From: an uncultured Muribaculaceae bacterium | Lineage (GTDB): Bacteria; Bacteroidota; Bacteroidia; Bacteroidales; Muribaculaceae | Direction: 5' to 3' | DNA: 64,000 bases | Assembly: GCA_904501735.1 (NCBI GenBank) | Contig: CAJGBY010000009.1 | Span: 25,970 to 89,969, forward strand | Shown: positions 1 through 7,999 of the stretch, in pieces | Layout: each line of letters opens with the position of its first letter | Position numbering within the stretch: the first letter of the stretch is position 1 | Notes under the pieces: model-generated | What the model saw: only the letters and a program-made list of their open reading frames with translations | Told to the model about the DNA's origin: nothing | Databases searched by the model: none | Position numbers and translations under genes: made by a program

Positions 1-306
1 GACGGTGAAGAAGTGCTTGGTAACCAAACTCGCGTGAAAGTGGTGAAGAACAAGGTTGCGCCTCCATTCCGTAAGGCTGAATTTGAAATCCTATTCGGTC
101 AAGGAATCTCTAAGATTGGCGAACTTGTGGACCTTGGTGTTCAATATGGTATCGTGAGAAAGAGTGGAGCATGGTTCTCTTATGAAGAATCAAAAATCGG
201 TCAAGGACGCGAAGCTGCAAAGCGCACACTTGCCGACAATCCAGAACTTGCCGAAGAAATCGAAGCAAAGATCTTCGCTGCAATGCGCGAAAGCAACGAT
301 AAGTAA
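1..306 (+). CDS. recA: Recombinase RecA, C-terminal part (5' truncated)
   Basis: The open frame enters from the window edge, so only the last 101 residues are present. They include the end of the ATPase core ([19 protein letters not shown], then [16 protein letters not shown]) and the C-terminal DNA-gating domain with KSGAWFSY and [11 protein letters not shown]. This pattern is specific to bacterial RecA, which forms the ATP-dependent strand-exchange filament and triggers LexA cleavage. The Walker motifs lie outside the window. A GTG inside this frame at 13 is an internal valine and not a start. A strong hairpin follows the stop. Identification is near certain. Confidence 0.97.
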   Translation, partial: DGEEVLGNQTRVKVVKNKVAPPFRKAEFEILFGQGISKIGELVDLGVQYGIVRKSGAWFSYEESKIGQGREAAKRTLADNPELAEEIEAKIFAAMRESNDK

Positions 307-332
307 AGCGAAAAGTAAAACCAGAAAAAGCA

Positions 333-375
333 AACAGGTTGAGAGGAATTTTCCACTCAACCTGTTCTTTTATTT
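333..375 (+). terminator. Rho-independent terminator of recA
   Basis: An 11-bp perfect stem (AACAGGTTGAG at 333-343 and CTCAACCTGTT at 356-366) with a 12-nt loop is followed by a T-rich run. It lies 27 bp after the recA stop. Confidence 0.85.
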
Positions 376-380
376 TAATA

Positions 381-2354
381 TCATTTTTTGATGTGCTTAT
401 GAGCCGGAGCTATTTTTTTACATATATCACACCATTCACTATTATCTTGCCCTGTATAATTAGGTGAATATTCTATGACTTCTATGTAATCCTTTTTTCG
501 ATTGTTTGAGGAACTTGAACTTCTTTTTGATGAACTTCCACTATAACCTCCACTACCTCCTGTAGTAACAACATTGCCATTCATGTCAACACCATAACCA
601 TTACCTTGACCGTCTACTACTGACTGAAAAACTTGTTCTCCTGTACCTCGGCAATATTTACATGAACCAGATGACATACAATTAGTACAAGGAATATATG
701 TACCTAAAAAAGGATGTATAATACCACCTCTACCACCACATACCGAACACATACGCAGACCTTTACAATGGAAACATATTTGATGTGTTATCATCAATTT
801 AGTTCCATTGGCTTGAGGTATAATGTCGGTATAACCATTCATCTCATGTATTCTTTGTGCTTTAGGAGTAGAACCGCTATTGGCACTATGAGAATGATTG
901 TGATTATGGCTATAGCTTTGAGAAGAACTATTATTTTGCGCTACATATTGTCGTGTAGGATTTGTTTTCTTCTGAACTAAACCATTATCGGCAAGAATAA
1001 TATTTAAGTCTTTGAAATTTTCATCTTTATTTCTCCTTGCACTAAAACCATATTTCCCCGAATAGATAACACCATCATATTTAGGAGGAATAATCTCGGC
1101 GCCATCAATTGTGCAAACTCCCTCTTTGTCGCCTACCGTGCACTCAAAATAGCCCTTCTTGCCATCTTTCCCGTCCCAGTAATAAATATCGGTATATTTG
1201 CGTGATAGTGGAATTAATGTTTTACCATTAGCATTTTCGGCTCCATAGATTCCGTTTTTATAAAGTTTGTACCACACAAATCCATCATCTTCCACTTGTT
1301 TCAGACGATTAACGACATTATTACTTGCTATACCTCGAGAATTAAGCATTACACCTGTTTCACGGTATTCACCATTTTCAGAATCCTTAACCGAGAATCC
1401 TTCCAGATTATATATTACACTATAATATTTAGGAGTAATTACTTCTTTCCCCGACATATCACAAGCTCCATTCTTTCCACCTTTTTCTACTGAATAATAG
1501 AAGTTATCAGAATTATTTACTAAACAAGCAAACGAATAACCTTGTTTAGGCGAAATAATCTCTTTTCCTGATGCATCACAAATTCCGCTATTTTTGCCTT
1601 TTTCTACGATATAATAACGAATACCTTCACATTCTACTAAATAAGCAAGCTCATACTCCCGACTTAGAGGAATGATAACATTCTTCTTTGAATCCATGCA
1701 GCCTTGATATTTTCCTTTTTCAAGGACATAATATTCATAGCCTTTGTAGTCTACTTTTCTTACTTTTATAGAATCTTCAGCTACAGGTTGGTGTTGAACA
1801 GTCTCTTTGATGCTTTCCTTTTTTGAAGGTACATTATTTATTGTAAGTAATACACCTGTATCTGTATAAGATGAAGCACCCGATTCTTTCACTCTAAAAC
1901 CATTCTCCATATATATCACACTCTCATATTTTGGAGCAATGATTTCATTACCCGTCAAATCGCAAACACCTTTTTTATTATCCTTTCCAGTAATTGCAAT
2001 ATATCCAAGCCCATTCTTAGATTGAGTATAATAAGCTCTTAAGTAGCCTTTACTCGGAGATAATATTTCCTTACCAGAGGCATCACAAATTCCAGCAAAA
2101 CCATTCTTTTTGACTTGATAAGTTAAAGGATAATTATCTTTCAACTTTTGAGGATATACAGACTCATAACCTCTGCTAAGTGGAATGATAACTTTCTTCT
2201 GTAAGTCCATACAACCCACAGTAGTACCCTTTCTCATACTATAATACTCGATACCATTTGTTGTCTGTTTATTTACAACCACATCTTTCTTTTGTGCATA
2301 AAGACACAACGATGAAATTGCAATCATTGAGATTAACAAAAATATCTTTTTCAT
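381..2354 (-). CDS. Secreted WG-repeat protein with cysteine-rich zinc-finger-like tail
   Basis: The protein has 657 residues and starts with a signal peptide (MKKIFLLISMIAISSLCLYA, cut before QKK). Most of it is built from units of the form GxCDxxGxEIIxPKYxxV, alternating with GCMDxxKxVIIPLSRxYE. These are WG-type beta repeats, with at least eight half-units between residues 40 and 440. After a Ser/His/Asn-rich linker comes a cluster of paired cysteines (about 527-568: CFHCKG, CSVCGGRG, CTNC, CKYCRGTG) that resembles the DnaJ CxxCxGxG zinc finger. A further CxxC stands near 642-645, with a His/Lys end. The function is unknown; WG repeats are thought to bind ligands or proteins. The zinc-binding tail on an exported protein is unusual. 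The gene is 28 bp downstream of the S9 peptidase gene and may be co-transcribed with it. Confidence 0.75.
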   Translation of the reverse strand: MKKIFLLISMIAISSLCLYAQKKDVVVNKQTTNGIEYYSMRKGTTVGCMDLQKKVIIPLSRGYESVYPQKLKDNYPLTYQVKKNGFAGICDASGKEILSPSKGYLRAYYTQSKNGLGYIAITGKDNKKGVCDLTGNEIIAPKYESVIYMENGFRVKESGASSYTDTGVLLTINNVPSKKESIKETVQHQPVAEDSIKVRKVDYKGYEYYVLEKGKYQGCMDSKKNVIIPLSREYELAYLVECEGIRYYIVEKGKNSGICDASGKEIISPKQGYSFACLVNNSDNFYYSVEKGGKNGACDMSGKEVITPKYYSVIYNLEGFSVKDSENGEYRETGVMLNSRGIASNNVVNRLKQVEDDGFVWYKLYKNGIYGAENANGKTLIPLSRKYTDIYYWDGKDGKKGYFECTVGDKEGVCTIDGAEIIPPKYDGVIYSGKYGFSARRNKDENFKDLNIILADNGLVQKKTNPTRQYVAQNNSSSQSYSHNHNHSHSANSGSTPKAQRIHEMNGYTDIIPQANGTKLMITHQICFHCKGLRMCSVCGGRGGIIHPFLGTYIPCTNCMSSGSCKYCRGTGEQVFQSVVDGQGNGYGVDMNGNVVTTGGSGGYSGSSSKRSSSSSNNRKKDYIEVIEYSPNYTGQDNSEWCDICKKIAPAHKHIKK

Positions 2355-2382
2355 AACAAAATGGTTTTTAGTGTTTTAGACT

Positions 2383-4506
2383 TTATTTTTTGAATTTCAT
2401 GCCGAGGTTGTGCATGATGAACGACCAGATGTCGGTTTGTTCGTCGATAACCTTTGCAATAGGTTTGCCACCACCGTGACCAGCATTGCTTTCGATGCGA
2501 ATAATCTTAGGAGCATCGCCAGTGTATGATGCTTGAAGTTGTGCAGCATACTTGAAAGAGTGTGCAGGTACTACGCGGTCGTCGTGATCGGCAGTAGTAA
2601 CCATGATAGCAGGATACTTAGTGCCGTCGTTCTTGATGGTGTGAAGTGGAGAATAGCCATATAGGTATTCAAACATTTCTTGGCTGTCGTCGCTACGACC
2701 ATAGTCGCTTGCCCAGTTCCAACCGATAGTGAATGTGTGATAGCGAAGCATATCCATTACACCCACCTGTGGCACTGCTACACGGAACAAGTCAGGGCGT
2801 TGATTTACTACAGCACCCACAAGAAGACCACCATTAGAACCACCATTGATAGCTATATGCTCAGGTGAAGTATATCCTTCCTTAACAAGATATTCGGCAG
2901 CAGCAATGAAATCGTCAAATACATTTTGCTTTTGCATCTTTGTACCTGCCTTGTGCCATTCTTCGCCAAATTCGCCACCACCACGAAGGTTAGCCACTAC
3001 ATAGATACCACCATTAGCGATGAATGGAATGCGCATTGCGCTAAATCCAGGGTTTAGGCTGATGTTAAAGCCTCCGTAACCATACAAGAACACTGGATTC
3101 TTACCATTGCGTTCAAGACCTTTCTTGTAGGTGATGAACATATTAACCATTGTGCTGTCCTTACTTGGGTAAGATATTTGTTCGGTAACATAATCTTCAG
3201 GGTTGAAATCCACTTTAGGAGTGAAAATCATAGCCGATTCGTCCTTTTCAAGGTCGTAGCTATAGATAGTGCCAGGGAAAGTGTAGCTTGAGAACGAATA
3301 GAACACCTCGTTGTGCTTGTGGCTTGAAGAGAAGCCCACTGAACCCACTGTAGGCAACTTGATTTCGCGAATCTTATTGCCATTGCCATCAAGAAGATAT
3401 GCGTGGTTGGCAATATTTTCCATATAAGTAACAATCATCTTATCGCCAGCCATATTAACGCTTTCAAGCAAGTTTTCGGTTTCAGGAATAAGCACTTTAC
3501 CCTTGCCTACGCCAAGATTCTTCACATCGAAGGCTACAACCTTATAATTAGGTGCATCTTCGTTGGTCTTCATCAAGATACGCTTGTCGTCGCTGTAAAC
3601 GATTCCATTATCCTTCGACATATCGTCGGCAATGCACACATATTTAGCATTAGGAGCCTTAGTGTCCTTCACATAGATTGCATTACCCTCGCCGTCGCTT
3701 TCATAAAGCACAAGGAAACGCTCATCTTCGGTTACACCCAATTGATAGAAGCGAAGTGGGTGTTGCTTGTTCATATATTCCAAGCGGTCTTGTGATTGAG
3801 GAGTGCCAATCTTGTGGTAATACACCTTTTGGAACTCGTTCTTAGCCGACAATCCCTTGCCATCGGCAGGAGCATCGTAAGCACTATAATAGAAACCGTC
3901 GCCTTGCCAGCTCACGCCAGTGAATTTAGCCCACTCGATGTGGTCTTCAAGCAATTCGCCTGTAGCAGCGTCCATCACATATATTTCGTTCCAGTCGCTA
4001 CCGCTGCGAGAGATTACATAAGCAAGATATTTTCTATCCTTAGAAAAGCTGAACGAACCAAGCGACACAGTACCATCTTCACTCAACTTATTAGGGTCGA
4101 GAAGTACACGCGCTTCGCCACCAAGTGAGTCGCATTCGTATATTACACTTTGGTTTTGTAGTCCATCGTTCTTGAAGAAATAGTATTTGCCATCCTCTTT
4201 CCAAGGAGTACCCATTTTTTCATAGTTTGACAACGCAGTAAGTTTTTCCTTCAACTCACCACGGAAAGGGATAGTTGAAAGATAGTCATTAGTAACTGCA
4301 TTTTGAGCCTTCACCCATTCGGCAGTCTCGGTAGAGTTATCATCTTCGAGCCAACGATAAGGGTCGGCAACTTGTGTACCAAAGTATACATCAACAGTAT
4401 CCACTTTTTTAGTTTCAGGATAATCAAGCTTAGCTTGACCATTACACCCTACGAGCCCAGTAGTAGCTCCCAAGATAATACCTGCCATAATTGTTATTTT
4501 CTTCAT
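2383..4506 (-). CDS. Prolyl oligopeptidase family lipoprotein (S9A)
   Basis: This 707-residue serine peptidase cleaves short peptides after proline. The N-terminus MKKITIMAGIILGATTGLVGC ends in a lipobox (LVGC), so the enzyme is expected to be anchored in an envelope membrane. Residues about 25-430 form the seven-bladed propeller, beginning with the S9A signature DPYRWLEDD. The C-terminal hydrolase domain carries GGSNGG (Ser557), ADHDDRVVP (Asp642) and GHGGG (His677). The spacing closely matches pig and human POP (554/641/680), so the enzyme should be active. The M28 peptidase gene lies 33 bp upstream on the same strand, which suggests a peptide-degradation pair. Family assignment is secure; the substrate is inferred. 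Confidence 0.93.
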   Translation of the reverse strand: MKKITIMAGIILGATTGLVGCNGQAKLDYPETKKVDTVDVYFGTQVADPYRWLEDDNSTETAEWVKAQNAVTNDYLSTIPFRGELKEKLTALSNYEKMGTPWKEDGKYYFFKNDGLQNQSVIYECDSLGGEARVLLDPNKLSEDGTVSLGSFSFSKDRKYLAYVISRSGSDWNEIYVMDAATGELLEDHIEWAKFTGVSWQGDGFYYSAYDAPADGKGLSAKNEFQKVYYHKIGTPQSQDRLEYMNKQHPLRFYQLGVTEDERFLVLYESDGEGNAIYVKDTKAPNAKYVCIADDMSKDNGIVYSDDKRILMKTNEDAPNYKVVAFDVKNLGVGKGKVLIPETENLLESVNMAGDKMIVTYMENIANHAYLLDGNGNKIREIKLPTVGSVGFSSSHKHNEVFYSFSSYTFPGTIYSYDLEKDESAMIFTPKVDFNPEDYVTEQISYPSKDSTMVNMFITYKKGLERNGKNPVFLYGYGGFNISLNPGFSAMRIPFIANGGIYVVANLRGGGEFGEEWHKAGTKMQKQNVFDDFIAAAEYLVKEGYTSPEHIAINGGSNGGLLVGAVVNQRPDLFRVAVPQVGVMDMLRYHTFTIGWNWASDYGRSDDSQEMFEYLYGYSPLHTIKNDGTKYPAIMVTTADHDDRVVPAHSFKYAAQLQASYTGDAPKIIRIESNAGHGGGKPIAKVIDEQTDIWSFIMHNLGMKFKK

Positions 4507-4539
4507 ATCTATAGTGATTATTAATTTATTCGTTATTTA

Positions 4540-5529
4540 TTACAAGCTATATATAAGGTTTGTGAGAGTTTGTCCCACAGCCTTAAGTGTAGCTTGGTCG
4601 ATGTGTTGCATAGTGTCGTCGATGGTGTGCCATTGTGGGAAAAATCCATTTTCCGAAGTAGGATCCATTGCGATAATGTCGATAGCAGGAATGCCTGCAC
4701 GATTCACAAACACATGGTCGTCGGTAATAGCTCCACCGTCACGATTGACAAAATAGCTACCATAGCCACTACGCGCAGCCACTTTCCACACCTCATTCAC
4801 CACAGCTGGCGCATAATGCATCGAAAAGTACTCACGGCTGAACACCGAGCCACGCGCACCTACCATATCGAGCAAAATGGCAAACATAGGACGATACCCA
4901 ATTCGGTGAGGATTGGCAGTCCAATACTGAGTACCAAGCGCCCACGAATCGTCGGGTGAAGCCGACACGCCTTCGCTGTCGCCCCAGTCCTCGGCATCAA
5001 CAAATAGAATGTCAACACCCACATTAGGCAATCTTTGTTGTAGCAAACGAGCTATTTCGAGCAAAACACCCACTCCACTCGCACCATCATTGGCGCCCAT
5101 CACTGGTTTGCGATGATTCTTCGGATCGGGATCACAATCGGCCCATGGACGGCAATCCCAATGAGCAAGAAGAAGGAGGCGACGAGTTGCATCGGGTGCA
5201 AACTCACCTATAATATTGCGCGCATTTAGCTTTGTGCCATCATAAGCAGTGAGCACAGGCTCTTGCACAATCACATTAGCACCATAACCTTGCAATTTTG
5301 CCACAAGATAATCGCCACAACGGCGATGCGCCACAGTATTGGGCACGCGCGCACCAAAATCGCATTGCGCCTTTACAAAAGAATAAGCGCTATCAGCATC
5401 GAACACCACACTTTGAGTGGTTGTAGATTCGTTCGTAACAGCAGTTTCGCTCGTTTTCTGCGTTGACGAGCAACTACCAAGCATTGCCACCGACATCACA
5501 GCCGATAAAATTATATTTCTAAACTTCAT
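4540..5529 (-). CDS. M28 family peptidase / glutaminyl cyclase-like lipoprotein
   Basis: The 329-residue protein starts with a lipoprotein signal (VAMLGSCSST). The core matches the zinc M28 fold shared by aminopeptidases and bacterial glutaminyl-peptide cyclotransferases. LLAHWDCRPWADCDPD and GANDGASGVGVLLEIAR supply zinc ligands, followed by DAEDWGD and DDHVFVNRAGIPAIDIIA. The HWDCRPWAD plus GANDGASG pattern is the one seen in QC-like members, so the enzyme may form N-terminal pyroglutamate rather than hydrolyse peptides; sequence alone cannot settle this. T9SS cargo of Bacteroidales commonly carries N-terminal pyroglutamate, which makes QC activity plausible. The prolyl peptidase gene follows at 33 bp. 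Confidence 0.88.
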   Translation of the reverse strand: MKFRNIILSAVMSVAMLGSCSSTQKTSETAVTNESTTTQSVVFDADSAYSFVKAQCDFGARVPNTVAHRRCGDYLVAKLQGYGANVIVQEPVLTAYDGTKLNARNIIGEFAPDATRRLLLLAHWDCRPWADCDPDPKNHRKPVMGANDGASGVGVLLEIARLLQQRLPNVGVDILFVDAEDWGDSEGVSASPDDSWALGTQYWTANPHRIGYRPMFAILLDMVGARGSVFSREYFSMHYAPAVVNEVWKVAARSGYGSYFVNRDGGAITDDHVFVNRAGIPAIDIIAMDPTSENGFFPQWHTIDDTMQHIDQATLKAVGQTLTNLIYSL

Positions 5530-5584
5530 TATTATCTATAAGTTATATATGCATTACAAAGGTACTGATTTTATCGACTCTCAC

Positions 5585-5617
5585 AAAAAAGAGCTCGACG
5601 AAAATATCGCCGAGCCC
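5585..5617 (-). terminator. Terminator of the chitobiase-C-repeat gene
   Basis: Read on the minus strand, GGCTCGGCGA (5616-5607) pairs with TCGTCGAGCT (5601-5592) through two G-U pairs, and a run of Ts follows. It is similar in sequence to the terminator at 9753-9786, after the paralogous tail. Confidence 0.7.
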
Positions 5618-5649
5618 TCTATAGCATATTAATTATCTTTCAGATGTTT

Positions 5650-5751
5650 TTATAGAACAACCTTAGTTGTCTTAGAACCTTGCTTCTTGATGAATATACC
5701 ATTTTCAGGATTAGCAACCTTCACACCTTGTAGGTTGTAGTATTCAACAGG
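5650..5751 (-). repeat. 102-bp inverted repeat, copy 1 (sorting-tail coding sequence)
   Basis: Its reverse complement matches 9629-9730 with only two differences that I can see (CCTGTTGAA for CCTATTGAA, GGTATATTC for GGTATCTTC). It encodes the shared C-terminal tail of two otherwise unrelated secreted proteins. Confidence 0.9.
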
Positions 5752-7686
5752 AGCATTTTCAGCTTCGATTTCTTCGATAGCTGTTGCAGTGTCGTAAGTT
5801 ACTGTAATAGTATTGATGGTTGTTGTTCCAGTAGCTGTAAATACAACTGATTGAGCAGAACCTGTCCAAGTTGAACCAACAAATTCACCTACATTAGCAG
5901 TCATTTGAGTTTTACTTGCTTTGCCACCAGTGAACACGATATTAGTAATATCGGCACCAGTTGCAGAAATAGTAAATGAAGAACCCTTATATGTACGAAG
6001 GTCGTATGCGCTTGTACCAGCCCAAATACGGCAATTAGTACCTGCTGTACCCTTGTTGAATGATAGAGAAACATTGCCTGCAGTAAATACAATGTTATTT
6101 ACTACGATTTCTTTGCTTTGACCTAATGCAGGTTCGTCTTGTACTGGATTCAATGAGCTTGGTTTAGTGAAGTCGAATGTAACATTAGATACTGTAGCAC
6201 TCAACAATGTGAATGCAGCTTCAGTAACAGAACTGTTTTCCTTACCTTCAGCTACTGCGATAGCCTTCACTGTAGCATCTTCAGCAAGAGTGAAAGGAGC
6301 TTCGTAAAGAGTTCCGTTTTCAGCGCTTGGTTCAGTACCGTCGATAGTGTAATAGATAGAAGCACCTTCAGTTTCGCAAGAGATTGTGATTTCAGCATCA
6401 ACTGAGATAGCACCACCATTAGGAGCAATTACAGGAGCAGCTACCACTTCCTTGCCTGATTGTGTTGTGATCTTGATAGGCAACAATTGGATTGTAGTAT
6501 TGTAGCAACTTACAAAACCTTCAACAATCATATTTTCACCCGATACGATTTCAGCACCGGCTGTGTTGTACATTGTTGCACTACCTGAAGCATCAGTGAT
6601 TGTAAATGATTTACCTGAACCAGTAGGAACCTTTACGCCTTCCACCTTGATGTAAGTAAGAAGAGGAGTGCTCTTAAGTTCGGCAAGAGTGATTGTAGTA
6701 GGTTCAACTGGAGTACCTGTTGTAGCAGTACCAAAAGAAGCTGCTTCAACATTCATTTCAGGAAGACCATTGTAAAGGTTATATGTACCCTTCACGCCTG
6801 TTAGTTGGTCACCATTATTATAAGTCTTATTCAACGAACCAAAAGCAATAATCTTAGCTGTTTCGTCTTGTAGGAACAAATATGAACCAAGTTGAGCCAC
6901 TACAGTTACAGCACCACTGATAGTGCTTGCATGCTTATAGTTGTTTGTGATAAATTCATTGATATTTGCAGCAGGGAAAGTGAATGTAGCTTCAGCAACA
7001 CCACTATTATCAAGACCTTCAGCAACTGCTATAGCCTTCACTGTTGCAGCTTCAGCAAGAGTGAATGGAGCTGCGTAAAGAGTACCATTTTCAGTAGTTG
7101 GTACAGAACCATCAATAGTGTAGTAAATAGAAGCACCTTCAGTAGCACATGAAATTGAGATTGCATCAGTAGCAGAAACTTCACCACCATTAGGAGTGAT
7201 TGCAGGAGTAGCTACTTGAGTAGCAGCGCTCTCTTCATAAACCACTTCCATTGACTCGATTCTAACATGTCCTGATGATCCACCTTGAGTTAAGGTTACA
7301 GTATTAGAATTAATGTCAGAAATGAAAGGTTTTATGTCATCAATATTATTAATAGTACCTGCAGTAACAGTAGATGCTTTGTTTAGCTTATTGCCACTAC
7401 CAACTTTTAAATACACTTTGCTAATAGTCACACCATTATCAACACCTGCAATGGTCATTTTATTACCAGCATATACACGAATAGCAGTACCAGTATTGTA
7501 ATACTTACTAGCGTTTGAATTAGAACCCTTATCAAAAGTAACTTTGATATTGTCATCAAGTGTAACACTCTTAATTTCTTGAGCATTTGTGTAACCTTGA
7601 TCCTTAAATGTGATAGAAACTGTCGTTTCAGCATTGATAGCAATTGCGCTAATCAAGCAAATTAAAGAAAGTAAAATTTTCTTCAT
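5650..7686 (-). CDS. Secreted protein with two chitobiase-C-like repeats and a type IX sorting tail
   Basis: The 678-residue protein has a signal peptide (MKKILLSLICLISAIAINA). Two copies of a CHB_HEX_C-type Ig-like module are present at about 159-240 and 412-493, both with NGGxxSxxxxIxISCxTEGASIYYTIDG and GTLYxAPFTLAExATVKAIAVAEG. An OB-fold-like segment lies between them (NINEFITNNYKHASTISGAV; VEGFVSCYNTTIQLLP), and there is a beta-rich domain on either side. It ends in a short Bacteroidales type IX-like tail (EYYNLQGVKV, NPENGIFI, KTTKVVL). No catalytic domain is visible, so it is probably a surface or secreted adhesion or binding protein. The last 102 bp are nearly identical to the end of the convergently pointing gene at 8000-9730. 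Confidence 0.75.
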   Translation of the reverse strand: MKKILLSLICLISAIAINAETTVSITFKDQGYTNAQEIKSVTLDDNIKVTFDKGSNSNASKYYNTGTAIRVYAGNKMTIAGVDNGVTISKVYLKVGSGNKLNKASTVTAGTINNIDDIKPFISDINSNTVTLTQGGSSGHVRIESMEVVYEESAATQVATPAITPNGGEVSATDAISISCATEGASIYYTIDGSVPTTENGTLYAAPFTLAEAATVKAIAVAEGLDNSGVAEATFTFPAANINEFITNNYKHASTISGAVTVVAQLGSYLFLQDETAKIIAFGSLNKTYNNGDQLTGVKGTYNLYNGLPEMNVEAASFGTATTGTPVEPTTITLAELKSTPLLTYIKVEGVKVPTGSGKSFTITDASGSATMYNTAGAEIVSGENMIVEGFVSCYNTTIQLLPIKITTQSGKEVVAAPVIAPNGGAISVDAEITISCETEGASIYYTIDGTEPSAENGTLYEAPFTLAEDATVKAIAVAEGKENSSVTEAAFTLLSATVSNVTFDFTKPSSLNPVQDEPALGQSKEIVVNNIVFTAGNVSLSFNKGTAGTNCRIWAGTSAYDLRTYKGSSFTISATGADITNIVFTGGKASKTQMTANVGEFVGSTWTGSAQSVVFTATGTTTINTITVTYDTATAIEEIEAENAPVEYYNLQGVKVANPENGIFIKKQGSKTTKVVL

Positions 7687-7742
7687 AATGAGAGATTTAT
7701 TAGTTATTGAAATTTATTTTCAGTGAAAATGATTTTATATTG

Positions 7743-7773
7743 CAAAGTTAACATTGATACACTTAAACTCAAA
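7743..7773 (-). promoter_or_regulatory. Bacteroidetes-type promoter for the gene ending at 5650
   Basis: On the minus strand TTTG (7773-7770), 19 nt, then TAACTTTG (7750-7743) gives an exact match to the TTTG-N19-TAnnTTTG consensus of the primary sigma factor. It lies 57 bp upstream of the start codon at 7686. Confidence 0.75.
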
Positions 7774-7877
7774 ATATTATTTTATAAAAACTTTATACCT
7801 CTGCATAGCAAACGATTTTATTTCGGTTCAAAATGAGCGAAAATCAACTGCGCCCGCGATTTTTTTAATGAAAAATT

Positions 7878-7907
7878 ATTGTAAATAAATTAAAAACATT
7901 AATTTTG
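7878..7907 (+). promoter_or_regulatory. Probable promoter of the starch-binding protein gene
   Basis: TAATTTTG at 7900-7907 fits the -7 box TAnnTTTG. ATTG at 7878-7881, 18 nt upstream, is a weak -33 box. The leader would be about 85 nt. Confidence 0.5.
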
Positions 7908-7999
7908 TGAACTCAACAACTATGATTCATTTTGACGAACTATATTACTATAGAATATTTTTAACATTAATACGATTCACTATTAAAACTTAACCAATT

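Larger units (their letters stand above)
7687..7999. other. 313-bp divergent intergenic region
   Basis: It lies between two divergently transcribed secreted-protein genes, is strongly AT-rich, and holds one promoter for each direction (7743-7773 minus, 7878-7907 plus). No further gene or RNA was recognised. Confidence 0.7.
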
